NCBI GenBank assembly: GCA_026874595.1
Contig: CM049311.1
Coordinates: forward strand, 62,831,453 to 62,895,452
DNA from: Sipunculus nudus
Lineage: Eukaryota > Annelida > Sipuncula > Golfingiida > Sipunculidae
DNA length: 64,000 bases
Reading direction: 5' to 3'
Shown: positions 1 through 61,633 of the stretch, one piece after another
Layout of the letters: each line of letters starts with the position of its first letter
Position numbering within the stretch: position 1 is the stretch's first letter
Position numbers and translations under genes: made by a program
Notes under the pieces: generated by a model
What the model saw: the letters and a program-made list of their open reading frames with translations, nothing else
The model's database searches: none
What the model was told of the DNA's origin: nothing

Positions 1-1493
1 AGTCATTATGATTTCAGCAAAATGGACATTTCGGACCTGCAAGTTTCAGACTAGGACATTTTAAAACTAAAATATGGGTAGTCAACAAGCGACTGTGTAT
101 CCTCAGAAATCAGAGTGGGATGAGTGAAGTGAGGCATGTATTAAGTGGCAAGGGGAATAGAGTGAGGTGTGTTGCATATTAGCATGGATGTCTGCAGTGT
201 AAACATGAATGTCATAAAATCGAGAAAATTGTCCAGGATGTATAAACCTGCAAAATTTCAGGTGGATACTGCTGAGATATGAGTGATTTTATCCCAAGGC
301 AGATGAACAGATGGACGGTGTTCATAACTGGTTGCAAGTGGCGCCACCAGTTTTGCTTATGATGAAGAGCTTTGTGAGATCTATACACAAGCAAAATTTT
401 GGCCCAATCGGTCAAAAGGTTCCCAAGATATGAGCTTGGATGTCTGCAGAGTTTTGCTTGAAGGTAGGTGGCCCCACCTGTCATAAAATCGAGAAAGCTG
501 TCCAGGGTGTATAAACCTGCAAAATTTCAGGTGGATAAGTCAAACCACTGCTGAGATATGAGTGATTTTATCCCAAGGCAGATGAACAGATTGGTGCTGT
601 GCATTAATGGTTGCAGGTGGAGCAAACAGTTTTGCCTATGATGAAGAGCTATGTGAGATCAATACACATGCAAAATTTTGGCCCAACAGGTCAGTTCCTG
701 AGATATGAGCTTGTATGTCTGCAGAGTAAATGTGAATGTAGGTGGCGCCACTTGTCATAAATTGAGAAAACTGTCCAGGATGTATAAACCTGCAACATTT
801 CAGGTGGAAAAGTCGACCCACTGCTGAGATATGAGTAATATTATCCCAAGGCAGATGAACAGATGGACGCTGTGCAAAAATGGTTGCAAGTGGCGCAACC
901 AGTTTTGCCTATGATGAAGAGCTGTGTGAGATCTATACACATGCAAAATTTGGCCCAATCGGTCAAACGGTTCCTGAGATATGAGCTTGGATGTCTGCAG
1001 AGTAAACGTAATTATGGGTGGCGCCACCTGTCTAAAATTGAGAGAATTGTCCAGAATGTATAAACCTGCAAAATTTCAGATGGATAAGTCAAACCACTGC
1101 TGAGATATGAGTGATATTATCCCAAGGCAGATGAACAGATGGAAGCTGTGCAAAAATGGTTGCAGGTGTGGCCACCATTTTTAGTGTATATTATAAAGCT
1201 ATCAAAGGGCTACATTTGTGCAAAATTTTTAACCTGATCGGACAAACGGTTCCTGAGATATGTGGGTTTATGTGGAAACGGACGCACAAATGGACGCTGG
1301 GCAGCGAGGAAAGGTCAGAGGTCAACCAAAAATTAGGGCCCAGCAGTTCACATGTGACCTGATGATAAACCCAATTCGCTTAAAATGCTAACCAAGTTTT
1401 TTCAAACAGTTGAAAGATATAGTTCCAATAATCTGGAAATTTTGCATCTAAACATTGTGTCTAGACGCCATCGCATAAGCTCACAGGTTCCCT
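1..1493 (-). mobile_element. family J element, truncated by the window edge
   Basis: The right end is GCATAAGCTCACAGGTTCCC, close to the ends at 36278 and 55928. The first 100 bases match 34959-35060, which lies inside another J element, so the window opens within J. From about 66 to 1360 it contains family A units (period about 280 bp, with GGTGGCGCCACC variants). It is oriented with the hairpin end outside the window to the left. Confidence 0.6.
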
Positions 1494-3957
1494 AAAAAAA
1501 ACACAAAATCAAAATCTTTGATCATCCTTCCCCACCACCTACCAAAAGTCCTGTGTTTTAAGGTTTTTTTCTAGAGAATGAATAAATACATTTTTTATTT
1601 TATTATGTTAGTTTATTTAAATACATACATAAGTGGAATTCCATTTCAGTTCTAGAATAAATGATAAGATGGTAGCGGTTATTTTCATTTATATCCCAAT
1701 GTAAAACTGGACCCCCGTGACTACTGTAACAGAAGGTCTTGGATGTATAATCACCTCATTTGCGGGTTTTTAACACTTAAGAAGCCAAAAGGCACACTAG
1801 TTTGTTACTGAAACATGCACTTGGTGCACAGTCTTCCCATTAAGGTTGCAGAATGCTCACCCTGGGTGAGGGCTGACAACTATCTCACTGTCCTGGGCTG
1901 AGATTTTATTATCTCCTGGTTTTGAGTCTTGTTATCTACCCCTAGACCACAAATGTTAATCTCATACACATCCTTCCGAGGAGTCATCTGTGTGTCAGAG
2001 ATTTCATCCTCAAAGAGTTTAAAACAATGCACTTTATTATTTTATGGTTTATTAAGTTCCAGTTCATCCTTCATAAAATATTACACAGTATCATGTAGTT
2101 AGCTAGCTGCCCTTCACCACATAATTAGGTTGAGACCCCCTGGATGTTTTACATATAACATCAGTGGAAGGATATACTGTAATACAGGTGCCCTTAACAT
2201 TTATCTTCTTAACACACAGGTCTGCTGGTTTCCTTTTGAACGTTAACCTTGGTTCAGAAAGCATCTGGTTCATTGTTTTGTGAACCGGTACAGGTTACAT
2301 GTGTAATATACATAGTGAATAATGAAGTCAAAGCTTAATCAAGATCACCATCCCTGCCCTTTTACTGCACAAGAATATGTATATACAAAACCCAACTCCT
2401 TTTAATGTTGACTGATCTGCAGCCATCTTTCATTAGGTTTCACATGGGGTTGATGCCACTGTTCTTGGTGACGTCACAAATTAGATACATGGCTGTATTA
2501 TCATATTTTAGGAACAGAATGGAGCCCTATGGCACAAACCCCTAAAATGGCCCCCATCCGGTGATCAGCCCAGGGATTTACACAAATTTTAATTACAAGT
2601 ACCTATATGTTCACATATCAGAAGAATAACCTTGCCTTTGGTCTTTGCAAGGTTAATGATGTTAAACTATCACAGATACAATGACAACCCTGGCTAGTCA
2701 AGACACAAGACAATGTACACATATACCTGCACCAGGTATAAACATTTTTTAACAAGTAAATATAACATTTTAAAAGAAAATGGCACATATTTAATTATAT
2801 ATCATTACTGTTATTTATATATTCATTTATATATTACATTAAAAACTAATAATATATGGAATGTTGTTACTCAGATGAAGATGCATTTCAGACATATATT
2901 ACCCTGCCACTCTTCCTATTTTGAACATGAAGGCATAAAATATTTCATCATCTTTCCATAAGTTTTTTTCTGGATTTTTTTCATCCTGAAAGCTCATTAC
3001 ATAATGTTTAATGTGATTGCTAACTGAAGCATGAACTAATGGAACTCAGGCTTAGTACCTTTCTTTCAAAACATTCAAGAAATTAAACTTAATATTGACC
3101 AATTTAATTCGGTCCGACTTCATCATGCTTAAAGTTCAAGGTAATTGCCAGGTTGTTGACACGTTCGCTGAACAAGGTAAAGTTTTTGATGCTGTCCACT
3201 TCTTTGCGTCCCGTCTTTTTTTATATCTCTTACAAGATCAGATTATTGTGATAATGTGACTATTTAGAATGTGCATATATAATCCTTTGTAATTGATATT
3301 TAAACAATGTAATGGAAGGATTATTCAACAATGTATGAAAGAAAACAACCAATCATCGATTTATCTGATCAACTGGAACACCACCAGTGTATAACATCAG
3401 ACCAAATATTTTTTAATCAATTATGAATAAAAACAACCTATCACTGATATAATAAATTAATTTGAACACCATAAGTGTATAATATCAGACCCTTAATCTT
3501 AACAATAAATGACAAATATTGTAACATCTTATCAGATCTTTCACCAGGAATTTCATTCAATAACACTTGAGAAACTGAGTTTATTGTCAAAAGTGCACAT
3601 ATCAGATAAAGTGTCTGAAAATTTAGAGATTCCTCACTACCGATCTTTGAGTATTTATCTCACAGCTGAAAGAATTCTTTCTGGTCCCAAGATAAATCAA
3701 TGGTTTACACATTTTAAGCTGATTCTGTGTATAATAATATTGAACAATGTATGAAGTTTACTTTTCAAGTCTTTATAGATCTCCTTGAGTAAATTCCCCA
3801 AAAAAATATATACATGTGTAAGCATGTTCTGTGGAATGTCATATAGATAATCCATGTTTATGAACTATTATTGGTATTTCAAATTTGCCCCTTAAACCTA
3901 AAATATTCAAACCTGCACCTATATTTGACTACATGTACATGTAATACTAAACACTTC

Positions 3958-4068
3958 TTCTGTGACTCAAAAAGGACATTAATATTGAAGCCCGCATAAT
4001 ATCAGATCCCTGTTATTGTCATAATTTAAGCATGCAGGGACATTATGACAAAAGCAGGCTTGACTGCA
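3958..4068 (+). repeat. dispersed inverted repeat, family D, left arm
   Basis: Its reverse complement matches 21519-21635. Both contain CAGTCAAGCCTGCTT, TTATTGTCATAATTT or similar, and ATTATGCGGGCTTCAA in the same order. Confidence 0.6.
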
Positions 4069-5428
4069 TTTCAGCTCCCACCAAAGATAATTATATTATA
4101 TGTAAACACAAGCAAACCAGTGTCAGAAAAAACTTGAGTTATCCCTTATGGCAAACAGGTAAAATATTTAAACAAAACATCTGTAAAATTAGAGATTCTA
4201 TATCAGGCCTCAAAGTTTAAGCCTCATTCAGATCTGCCAATCAAAACCAGGTAAATTTAATGGGATCTGAAAATAACTTCATTCATATCGAGGAAACAAT
4301 ATTTGTGCTTGTACTATAACTGTTCAGAGCTGCAGTTTTTGCTGTGGACCATCACAAGCATGTTCATTAACTTTGGTTCCATCCTAGAACTGCCTGTAAA
4401 GAGAGAAAACAATATTCAATATTTTACCTAAACTGTATAATAAACATTATAATAAGCTCAAAATTAAAAATTGAACAAATGATCTGCCACCTGTTGAAAC
4501 TAATTTCAATGTTGAGTTCATGCACTTTGTGTGGGAGTCAACTGCACATAACATACAACTTAAGGGATTCATCAATGTAGTGATCTGTAGTTTAACTGGC
4601 CTGACATCTGGTGCCAAAAGAAAGAACTACATGCAATTATGACCAAAGCAGACCTTGTGACTTTGCTAAATCATCTGCTCATATCAAAGCAGAAAATAAT
4701 AATTTATAACATTTTTGTATTACTCTTTCAATCTTCTAAACAAAAATACTGGACACAGAGAAAGTGAATTTGTATCCTCACAAAAAGTTCATGTAATATG
4801 ACCTAAAATCTAACCGTTCATTCACTACTGCACTTGTAAATACAGAATTTAAGGACTGACTGTTTCCTATACCTACAACAAATTATATTTCCTGAGTTAG
4901 CTATGGCAAACTTTGTTTCCTTCACTTAAACCAAATAGTATTTCCTGAGTTTGCAAGGATAAACTGTGTGTATTCTTCAATATCCATACTTTACATTTAC
5001 AGCATAAATAAAAATCATCTTTTGACATTCCTACATCAATATGCATGCTCTCTTAATAAGAATCTGAATATTACATAATCAATGTAAAATCTGGACAGGG
5101 ATGACCGGTACAACTCATGTGATGAAGCTGCAGAAGTACTGTGGATTGAGGATGCTGCCATCTGGGTGCTGCACTTGTAACTAAAATGTCATAAATTCAC
5201 TTTATCATGTGACTTCTATGCTCATCTAACAACAACTTTGAAACTGATAGAATCTGCAGGAGAGCAATAATACTGGCACAGGTTTGTTTTATGAGTATAA
5301 AACAGCACAGGATGTTAGAACAAGTAGGAAAATGCAGGAGCAAGCAGAAAATAAGGAATAAAATCACGGAGCCACCCTGGTACCTGATTTTAACGTGTAT
5401 CTGGTGCAGGTTATATTTGGTGCAGGTC

Positions 5429-5495
5429 TTATTTGGTGCGGGCCTTCTTTCTGGGTGTAGATGCATCCTTTTCGTCAGTCATGGAATCATTTGTA
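5429..5495 (-). CDS. possible terminal exon of an unidentified minus-strand gene
   Basis: After a good acceptor (ATTTCTCCCCAG) the phase-2 frame reads TNDSMTDEKDASTPRKKART-K and stops at TAA. The basic end, with PRKKARTK, looks like a nuclear-localisation tail. I do not recognise the protein. No upstream exon is visible between here and the repeats that begin at 6217, and the phase does not fit as an alternative last exon of HGD. It may be chance, or the last exon of a gene that has HGD in one of its introns. Confidence 0.2.
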
Positions 5496-6398
5496 CTGGG
5501 GAGAAATGGTGGGAAAATGAAGCAAAATATTATACATATTCAAAGCACAAGGATCCCGGAATCACATAAACGTCTGTAACCCAGACCATCAATATGAAAG
5601 CACAAAATTAATATTTCCCCCATCTCCTCCATGTTAAAGCAGTATGATGGTATTTAGTGCCCACTTGATAATATGAAACAAGTTTTAATTCTTGGAAAAC
5701 AATTTCATTATGGTTTCCAAACAAGTCTGCATTTATGAGTGATTTAACAAAGTTATACATAAGGCACTGACTAAACGAGTGAAATAACACATGATTAAAG
5801 TGTAAAAATTAACTAGCGATCCACATCTACACTGCCTGCAAACTTGGCTAGGGCATTATTAATTTTGAAATTTAACAAAAACATGTATCTTAAGAAATAT
5901 AGCTACAGAGGTATTGTAAGATGTATCATTTTTAAACCTTTAAATCTGACAAACTAATAAGACAAAACGCTAAGCAATGTTTGGTGTTACTTCATACAGC
6001 TGGGATACTGGTGTATTCAGTCAAGTCTTCTGTGGTCATACAAGGCATACATTAATATGTCTGTTACTTCAAGGAGAATATAATATAATATACAAAGTGA
6101 TGGTGGTATATAACACCCACTGACCTACCATCAAGTATACCAAAAGGTCTACATGTATCTGTTATATGAATTTGTAGCCTCCAGCTGTAATACTAACTAG
6201 TGTAACCAAACATGAACAAGTGACCCATGGGTCATGACGCTCAGCTGACTGGGAAGAGATTCGCAAAAGGAAATTTTATCATTAGAATGGTAGTATATAC
6301 CCATTCAACTGAAGCATCAAACAGATTAACCAACAGGCCAAGATTTAGTCTGTATTTATATATCTCAAAAATAGAGAAAAATGTGTAAACTTTTAAAA

Positions 6399-7563
6399 CT
6401 AGAATACGGGTAACCGACAAGTGACTACATGTATCTGCCAAAATCGGATAGTGAGGCATGGATTGAGTGGCAAGGGGAAATAGAGTGAGGTATGTTGCAT
6501 ATTAGCATGGATGTCTGCAGCCTAAATGTGTATGTAGGTTGTGCCACCTACCACAAATCCAGAAAGCTGTCCAAGTTGTATACACCTGCAAAATTTTAGG
6601 CAGAAAAGTCAAACCACTACATGTATATGAGCGATTTTTTCCCACGGCAGACAAACAGACAAACACTGTGCAAAAATCTTTGCAGGTAACCCCTCCAGTT
6701 TTGTGTATGATAAAGACCTATGTGAGATCTAAACACATGCACAATTTTGGCCCAATCGGTCAAATGGTTCCTGAGATATGAGCATGGATGTCTGCAGCCT
6801 AAATGTGTATGTAGGTTGTGCCACCTACCACAAATCCAGAAAGCTGTCCAAGTTGTATACACCTGCAAAATTTTAGGCAGAAAAGTCAAACCACTACATG
6901 TATATGAGCGATTTTTTCCCATGGCAGACAAACAGACAAACACTGTGCAAAAATCTTTGCAGGTAACCCCTCCAGTTTTGTGTATGATAAAGACCTATGT
7001 GAGATCTAAACACATGCACAATTTTGGCCCAATCGGTCAAATGGTTCCCAAGATATAAGCTTGGATGTCATCAGCGTGAACGTGAACGTAGGTGGCGCCA
7101 CCTGTCATAAAATCAAGAAAGCTATCCTGGATGTATACGCATGACGAATTTCAGGTGAATTAGTCAATTCACTGCAGAGATATGAGTGATTTTAACCCAA
7201 GGCAGATGAACAGATGGACACTGTGCAAACATGGTTACAGGTGGCGCCACCATTTTTTGTGTATGTTATTAAGCAATCCAAGGGCTACATTTGTATCAAT
7301 TTTATTTCCTGATCGGTCAAACGGTTCCCGAGATATGAGGGTTTATGAGTGGAAACAGACCCACAAATGGACACTGGATAAATAGGAAAGGTCAGAGGTC
7401 AACGCAAATTGGTTAGGCACCAGTTAACATGTGACCCGATAATAGGTGTAAGTTTGGGAAAAATCGGTCCATTAGTCTCCGAGGAGCTCTCTGGAAACGA
7501 ATGCCGCCGTGGTGGAGGAACTCGGTCAAAAACATAGTATCCGCAAAACTTCATTTTGGCGGA
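6399..7563 (-). mobile_element. family A element nested in B
   Basis: It starts CTAGAATACGGGTAACCGAC and ends GTATCCGCAAAACTTCATTT then TGGCGGA. It contains a nearly perfect 277-bp tandem pair (6505-6781 and 6782-7058). Further units with GGTGGCGCCACC follow at 7091 and 7240. Confidence 0.68.
6505..7058. repeat. 277-bp tandem pair inside family A
   Basis: Landmarks such as GCATGGATGTCTGCAGCC recur 277 bp apart, with only a few differences (for example CCCACGG against CCCATGG). Confidence 0.88.
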
Positions 7564-9528
7564 TACAAAAATACAGGTGGCTCCACCAGTCTGCAGAAAC
7601 TAATAAAAACACTTAATGGTCAATATCCATCATGAAAAAAAATCATGGTGATCTCTGCATTAGTTTTTGTATCAAATTGTCCATTATTCTGAGGGATACT
7701 TCGGAGTCCTATAGCTTGAAGGATATGGGTAACAGAGATCTAATTTCAAGTTTCCACAGGCACCTTTCATGGGCCTCCTTGCATGACAAGAATGAAGATT
7801 CTAGGTCCAGTTGTTGCGATTTGTACCCTGTTGACAGATAACCACATCTTTAAAGGTCTCAAAAAAAAGAAAAAAAATTGTAAAAATTTGAAAAAAAATA
7901 GAGGTGGCACACCCAGTCTGCAGAAACTGATGGAACAGCTCATGATCAATATGTATGCCGAAAATCATGACCATCAGTGTTGTAGTTATTGAAATACTGC
8001 AGTTTTTGTATCAAATTTTCCATTATTCTGGGGGGGTGGGGGTATTTTGGACCCATACAGCTTAAAGAATATGGGTAACAGAGACCTAATTTCAAGTTTC
8101 CATGGAGACTTTTCATGGGTCTCCCTGTGTGTCAAGAATGAAGATTCTGGGTCCAGTTTTTATGATTTGTGCCCTGTTAACAGATGTTCATATCTTTAAA
8201 GGTCTCAAAAATACAGAAAAATTTCGTAAAAAAAAACGAACAAATACAGGTGGTGCCACCAGTCTGCAGAAACTGATGAAACACTCCATGATCAATATCC
8301 ATGCAAACAATTATGGTTATCTCTGCATTAGTTGTTCAGTTACTTTAGCTTTTGTATCAAATTTTCCATTATTCTGAGCTGTACTTTGGAGTGCCATAGC
8401 TCAAAGGATATGGGTAACAGAGACCAAATTTCAAGTTTCCATGGAGACTTATCATGGGTCTCCCTGTGTGTCAAGAACGAAGATTCTAGGTCCAGTCGTT
8501 ACGATTTGTACCCTGTTGACAGATAACTACATCCTTAAAGGTCTCAAAAATGGAGAAAACAATTCGTGAACATTGAAAAATACAGGTGGCGCCACCAGTC
8601 TGCACAAACTGATGAAACATCTCATGATCAATATGTATGTCGAAAATCATGACCATCAGTGATGTAGTTAATTAGATATTGAAGTTATTGTATGAAATTT
8701 TTTACTATTCTGGGGGGTAATTTTGGGCCCCATAGCTCGAAGGATATGGGTAACAGAGACCTAATTTCTGGTTTCCATGGAGACTTTTCATAGGTCTCTC
8801 AGTGTGTCAAAAATGAAGATTCTAGGTCCAGTCGTTACGATTTGTGCCACCCTAACAGATGACAGCATCCTCAAAGGTCTCAAAAATAGAGGAAAAAATC
8901 GTAAAAAATCAAACAGTACAGGTGGCGCCACCAGTCTGCAGGAACTGATCAAACATCTCATGATCAATATGTATGCCAAAAATGAAGACCATCAGTGATG
9001 TAGTTATTGAAATATTGAAGTTTTTGTATGAAATTTTTTACTATTCTGGGGGGTACTTTGGGGCCCCATAGCTCGAAGGATATGGGTAACAGAGACCTAA
9101 TTTCTGGTTTCCAAGGAGATTTTTCATGGACCTCTCAGTGTGTCAAGAATTAAGATTCTAAGTCCAGTCTCTATGATTTGTGCCTTGTTAACAGATGTTC
9201 ACATTTTTAAAGGTCTCAAAAATAGAGAAAAAAATTCGTAAAAAATCGAAAAATACAGGTGGCACCACCAGTCTGCAGGAAGTGATGGAACATCTCATGA
9301 TCAATATGTATGCCAAAAATCATGACCATCAGTCAAGTAGTTAATGAGATATTGAAGTTTTTGTATGAAATTTTTGACTTTTCTGGGGGGTACTTTGGGG
9401 CCACATAGCTCGAAGGATATGGGTAACAGAGACCTAATTTCTGGTTTCCAAGGAGATTTTTTATGGACCTCTCAGAATCCCAAGTTACAAGGTTCTAGGT
9501 CCAGCGGTTACGATTTGTGCCTGGTTAA

Positions 9529-9584
9529 CGGACGGACAGACGGACAGACGGACAGACAGACAGACGGACAGACGGACGACGGAC
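9529..9584. repeat. (GACGGACA)n microsatellite of the B element
   Basis: Runs of GACGGACAGACG lie just inside the right end of B elements. Shorter versions are near 22120-22155 and 43490-43520. They mutate fast and vary between copies. Confidence 0.9.
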
Positions 9585-9630
9585 AAAGAGTGATCGCTAT
9601 AGCTCAGATGACTTTCAGTCAGCTGAGCTA

Positions 9631-10038
9631 AAAACATTGCAGGCCTACTCTAGATCTTAGTCTAACTCTGATACAAGTTAGCTAAGCTCAAACCAAATAA
9701 TAAGCTTTCATTGTATGATTTTGCCCCAGATGAAACAAAGACATCTCGCCAGTGGTATAATTATCCCTTGGAGGTAAAAGAACTAATAAATATAATCATT
9801 GGTTTTACTTTGTTTAAACTCTGCATGCTGACAGGGAAACAGGTATAATATCAGCTCAATATTTTATGATATACATGTACTGTATAACACTGTTTCATAA
9901 AAGCTACACAAAGAATGACAGAGATGGAAGGCTGAAGAAGACCCATCAGTATGGAGCTGTCTGACTGTAATTCAGCTGAGCTTAAACTGTTATAGTTAAA
10001 ATGACCTGACAATAGCTGAACAAGCAAACTGAGAAATC
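9631..10038 (-). other. HGD: probable HGD 3' untranslated region
   Basis: This is the sequence between the HGD stop and the B element. It has no reading frame and no AATAAA on the minus strand. An AGTAAA variant lies at 9804-9809. Confidence 0.4.
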
Positions 10039-58814
<48,776 letters not shown>

Positions 58815-58929
58815 CTGAAAAACAAAATTTAAATAATAAACAAGACCTGTAACCTCATTAAATCAGTGATTTCAGGTGAGAAATTGTATTGGTTAATATT
58901 TATAAGTTTATGAGTTTCATGAACTTCAA

Positions 58930-59822
58930 TCAGATTTTTAGTAGGTCATCCCACCACCACCAAAGTTTGGTGACCTATGACCTCATTAAACATGCATGGT
59001 ATTTGTCACAAAATAACTTAGGCAAGATATTATATTGGTTAATATGTCTGTTTAGTTTATCAAAGATGATCGTGTGACACCAAAAAGTAGCCTTGTGACC
59101 ACTGACCTCATTATCAAATTTGGATCATAAACTCTAAATTGTTGAGTAGTTATGGTGAGCTTCATGAAATCCAGCAAAGTCCCACTGGTGGCAACACTAA
59201 AAGTAAATAGATGGATGGACAGATAGATGGACCCAAGTTATTCCTTAATAGACTGGTGTATAAAGCTTACATTTTTGCCTGATTTGACATTTAAAATCAA
59301 GGTCACCAGTCTGACCATGGTCACTATCAAATTTAAGGACAAAATATGCAATACTTCAAAAAGTTACCTGGTTCCCAAATAAAATACATTTTGGCTGATT
59401 TGACATTGTAGATCATGGTCAAGAGTTATTCTTTTGTCAAAAAGCATTGTGAAACAACTTGTTTGTCAAATTTGAGGGGGCAATCTTCAGTATTCCACAA
59501 GTTATAGAGTTCACAATTGTTCTAGATTTCTTTGGATTTTACCTTAAAGATCAAGGTCTCAAGTTTTTAATCTCAACCTTAATAAAACAGAGACAACTGG
59601 TGTGTCAAATTTAAAGAAGAAATATGCCATTACAAGGGTCATAATAATCAAATGATTCCACAGATTAGACCTTGAAGATCAATCAAATTCTCAAACCAAT
59701 CCAAGCACAAGGTAGAAACAACACTTGGTGTCAAATTTTAGGGAAAACTCTTTAATACTCTAAATTTAAAGGGATCACAAAAATCCTAGAATTCCACAGA
59801 TCTGTATAGGTCAGCTGAGCTA
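58930..59822. repeat. degenerate tandem repeat ending in a B-type right end
   Basis: Units carry GTGACCTATGACCTCATT, ATCAAGGTC and CAAATTTAAGG-like text. The stretch closes with GGTCAGCTGAGCTAAAAA. No B-type left end was found. Confidence 0.5.
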
Positions 59823-61633
59823 AAAATTAAAAATCAATAAGACTTTATGTCAAATACAGCAATAATGAACTGACTTATCTGATGGTATTTTCTTTTTCAT
59901 TTTAAATAAAATTATGAAAATGAAAATGTTGGGTTTGGCATGATAACCAATAAAATGTGTATTAGCCCATGTTATGCGTTGACATGCTATTTATCCAAAT
60001 ATTCTTTTTTAACGGCTACATCTGTTCACATGAAGCCAGAGGATGTTACCTTTTTTCCTGCCAAATTTATGTCATGCAATGATGTATGATAAATATTATG
60101 CTATATTTATATTTCTCATATCTTTATAGCCAAGAATATTGCTCATCATGTGTGTATTTACAGTGCTACACATTATTTGATATTTAACACTCTGTTTCCT
60201 CACCATCATTTCAAGTGAATTCATTGTTGCACACCCCTAGAAAAAATGGAGAATGCCAAGGTTTACATCAGGAGAAACATTAATCTTGTATAGAGTGTCT
60301 GTTGGTCAAACAGATTTAAGTACCAGTTTGATTAGAGTGTGCATGTAATCCTATGCGTTAACTTTGACTATGTTAACTGTTGATTCGCCACCTCCCGGTG
60401 CAGCCAAGGACAACAGTTATGATACAACACTCCTTCACTGTTCACTAGACTGAAACATAGGACCACTAAATCATCAACTAACAAGTTTGCTCAAAGGCTT
60501 CCTGTGGCTGATCATGAGGCATACATCCCAACTATCATTTGCACATTCTTTGATGATATTATCACTAGTGGATAAAATACCTAAATAAAGCTTTAGGAAC
60601 CAGATTGTAAAAGCTTCAGATTAGTCCTTCAGTTATTTCCACTCTGTTCATTAATGTACTTGAATTATCATTCCTGGTTTCACAATCAAAGTGTTTCACA
60701 GATTAAATGTTATTATTACAATTAGGTTTATAATTTGGAATGCCAGTGTTTCATAGTCCAGTGCACAAGGTTCATGTAACATCAGGATAAGAGTTAATTA
60801 GTATGTGTCTAACTCTCAAGGTGCCAGGAAAGATGATTTACAAAGGATGGAAAGTTTGATTAACAAACTGTCTGGCATTAAGTAGATTGTGTATTCACCA
60901 TTTGGCTTTGATATGTAAAGAACTGAGATGTTTACTTTCATGTATTAATGTGTATGTGTTATGTAATATGTGCCTTGTATGATCTGCTATAGAAAGGTTA
61001 AGGTCAGTTATGAATGTTGAACATGTATATATATGTGTACTGGTTACTAAACAAGGCAGTCAGTAGTCAGTGTCTGGACTTCATCAGATACAGGTGATTA
61101 TATTAAACAAGTATACTGCAACAGAGTTCTTGTGGATTCAATTATACCACATACAACCCAGCAACAGGAGGAAAAAAAATCTACACGGCGATAATATTAT
61201 ATGAATACTGAAAGTTACAAAATTTCTATTTTTTAAATAATTGTTTTCTGTAAATTTGTTTCTTTCTGAACAAAAACACCATGATCAACCAATTAAAACA
61301 CTTATGAAAGAAATTCAGTGAAACATGTGTTGAGATATTCATAAATCCACCATGTGATGAGGTTTCATGTTTTTCATAGTGGCACTTTCTCACCAGTCTC
61401 ATGCCTGCTCAAGCACAATAAGACACACCACTTGGATACATAGCTAGGGCTGCCTGTGTCTAACAAAGGATGGCTGGCATAGGGTTACAACTAGGATACA
61501 TGTAATTTGCATATATGATAGGATAATGCAAGGGTACTCAGTACTACTACCACAGGGAATTTGAAGATTATACATGTTATGCTGGTAGTTAAAATTGTTA
61601 GTACATACATCTTAAAAAGACTTAAAAAAGAAA
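59823..61633. other. unique sequence upstream of HGD exon 2, no exon identified
   Basis: The missing first HGD exon could lie here, but I found no convincing ATG plus four codons followed by a donor on the minus strand. Confidence 0.4.

Larger units (their letters stand above)
1494..6216. other. mostly unique AT-rich sequence, no clear gene
   Basis: I see no recognisable protein apart from the weak terminal exon at 5429-5495. There is a local pair of about 120-bp units near 3340-3490 (AACACCA..AGTGTATAA.ATCAGACC). At 3958-4068 there is one arm of a dispersed inverted repeat whose partner is at 21519-21635. It may be intergenic sequence downstream of HGD. Confidence 0.5.
6217..9630 (-). mobile_element. 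family B element carrying a family A element
   Basis: It starts CAAGTGACCCATGGGTCATG and ends CAGTCAGCTGAGCT followed by A. The left part (6217-6398) is joined to family A (6399-7563). It then has five to six B monomers of about 336 bp, with palindrome centres near 7577, 7903, 8249, 8585, 8923 and 9258, and a (GACGGACA)n stretch at 9529-9584. It is built in the same way as the copy at 38378-43568. Confidence 0.72.

Noticed and set aside
4325-4400. Good minus-strand acceptor CTCTCTTTACAG at about 4400
   Set aside because: No frame after it continues as a recognisable protein, and there is no partner donor.
6617-6943. Reading frame of 108 codons, and similar frames at 27478-27804, 51777-52181 and 62648-62899
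   Set aside because: They are chance open frames through family A units. Related but broken versions occur in every unit, and no coding-type substitution pattern is visible.
7240-9300. Regularly spaced 12-bp repeats, CRISPR-like at first look
   Set aside because: The spacing is 280-340 bp and the whole unit is repeated, so this is a satellite in a mobile element of an animal genome.
9529-9584. (GACGGACA)n as a telomere-like or origin repeat
   Set aside because: It is an internal microsatellite found near the right end of several B copies.
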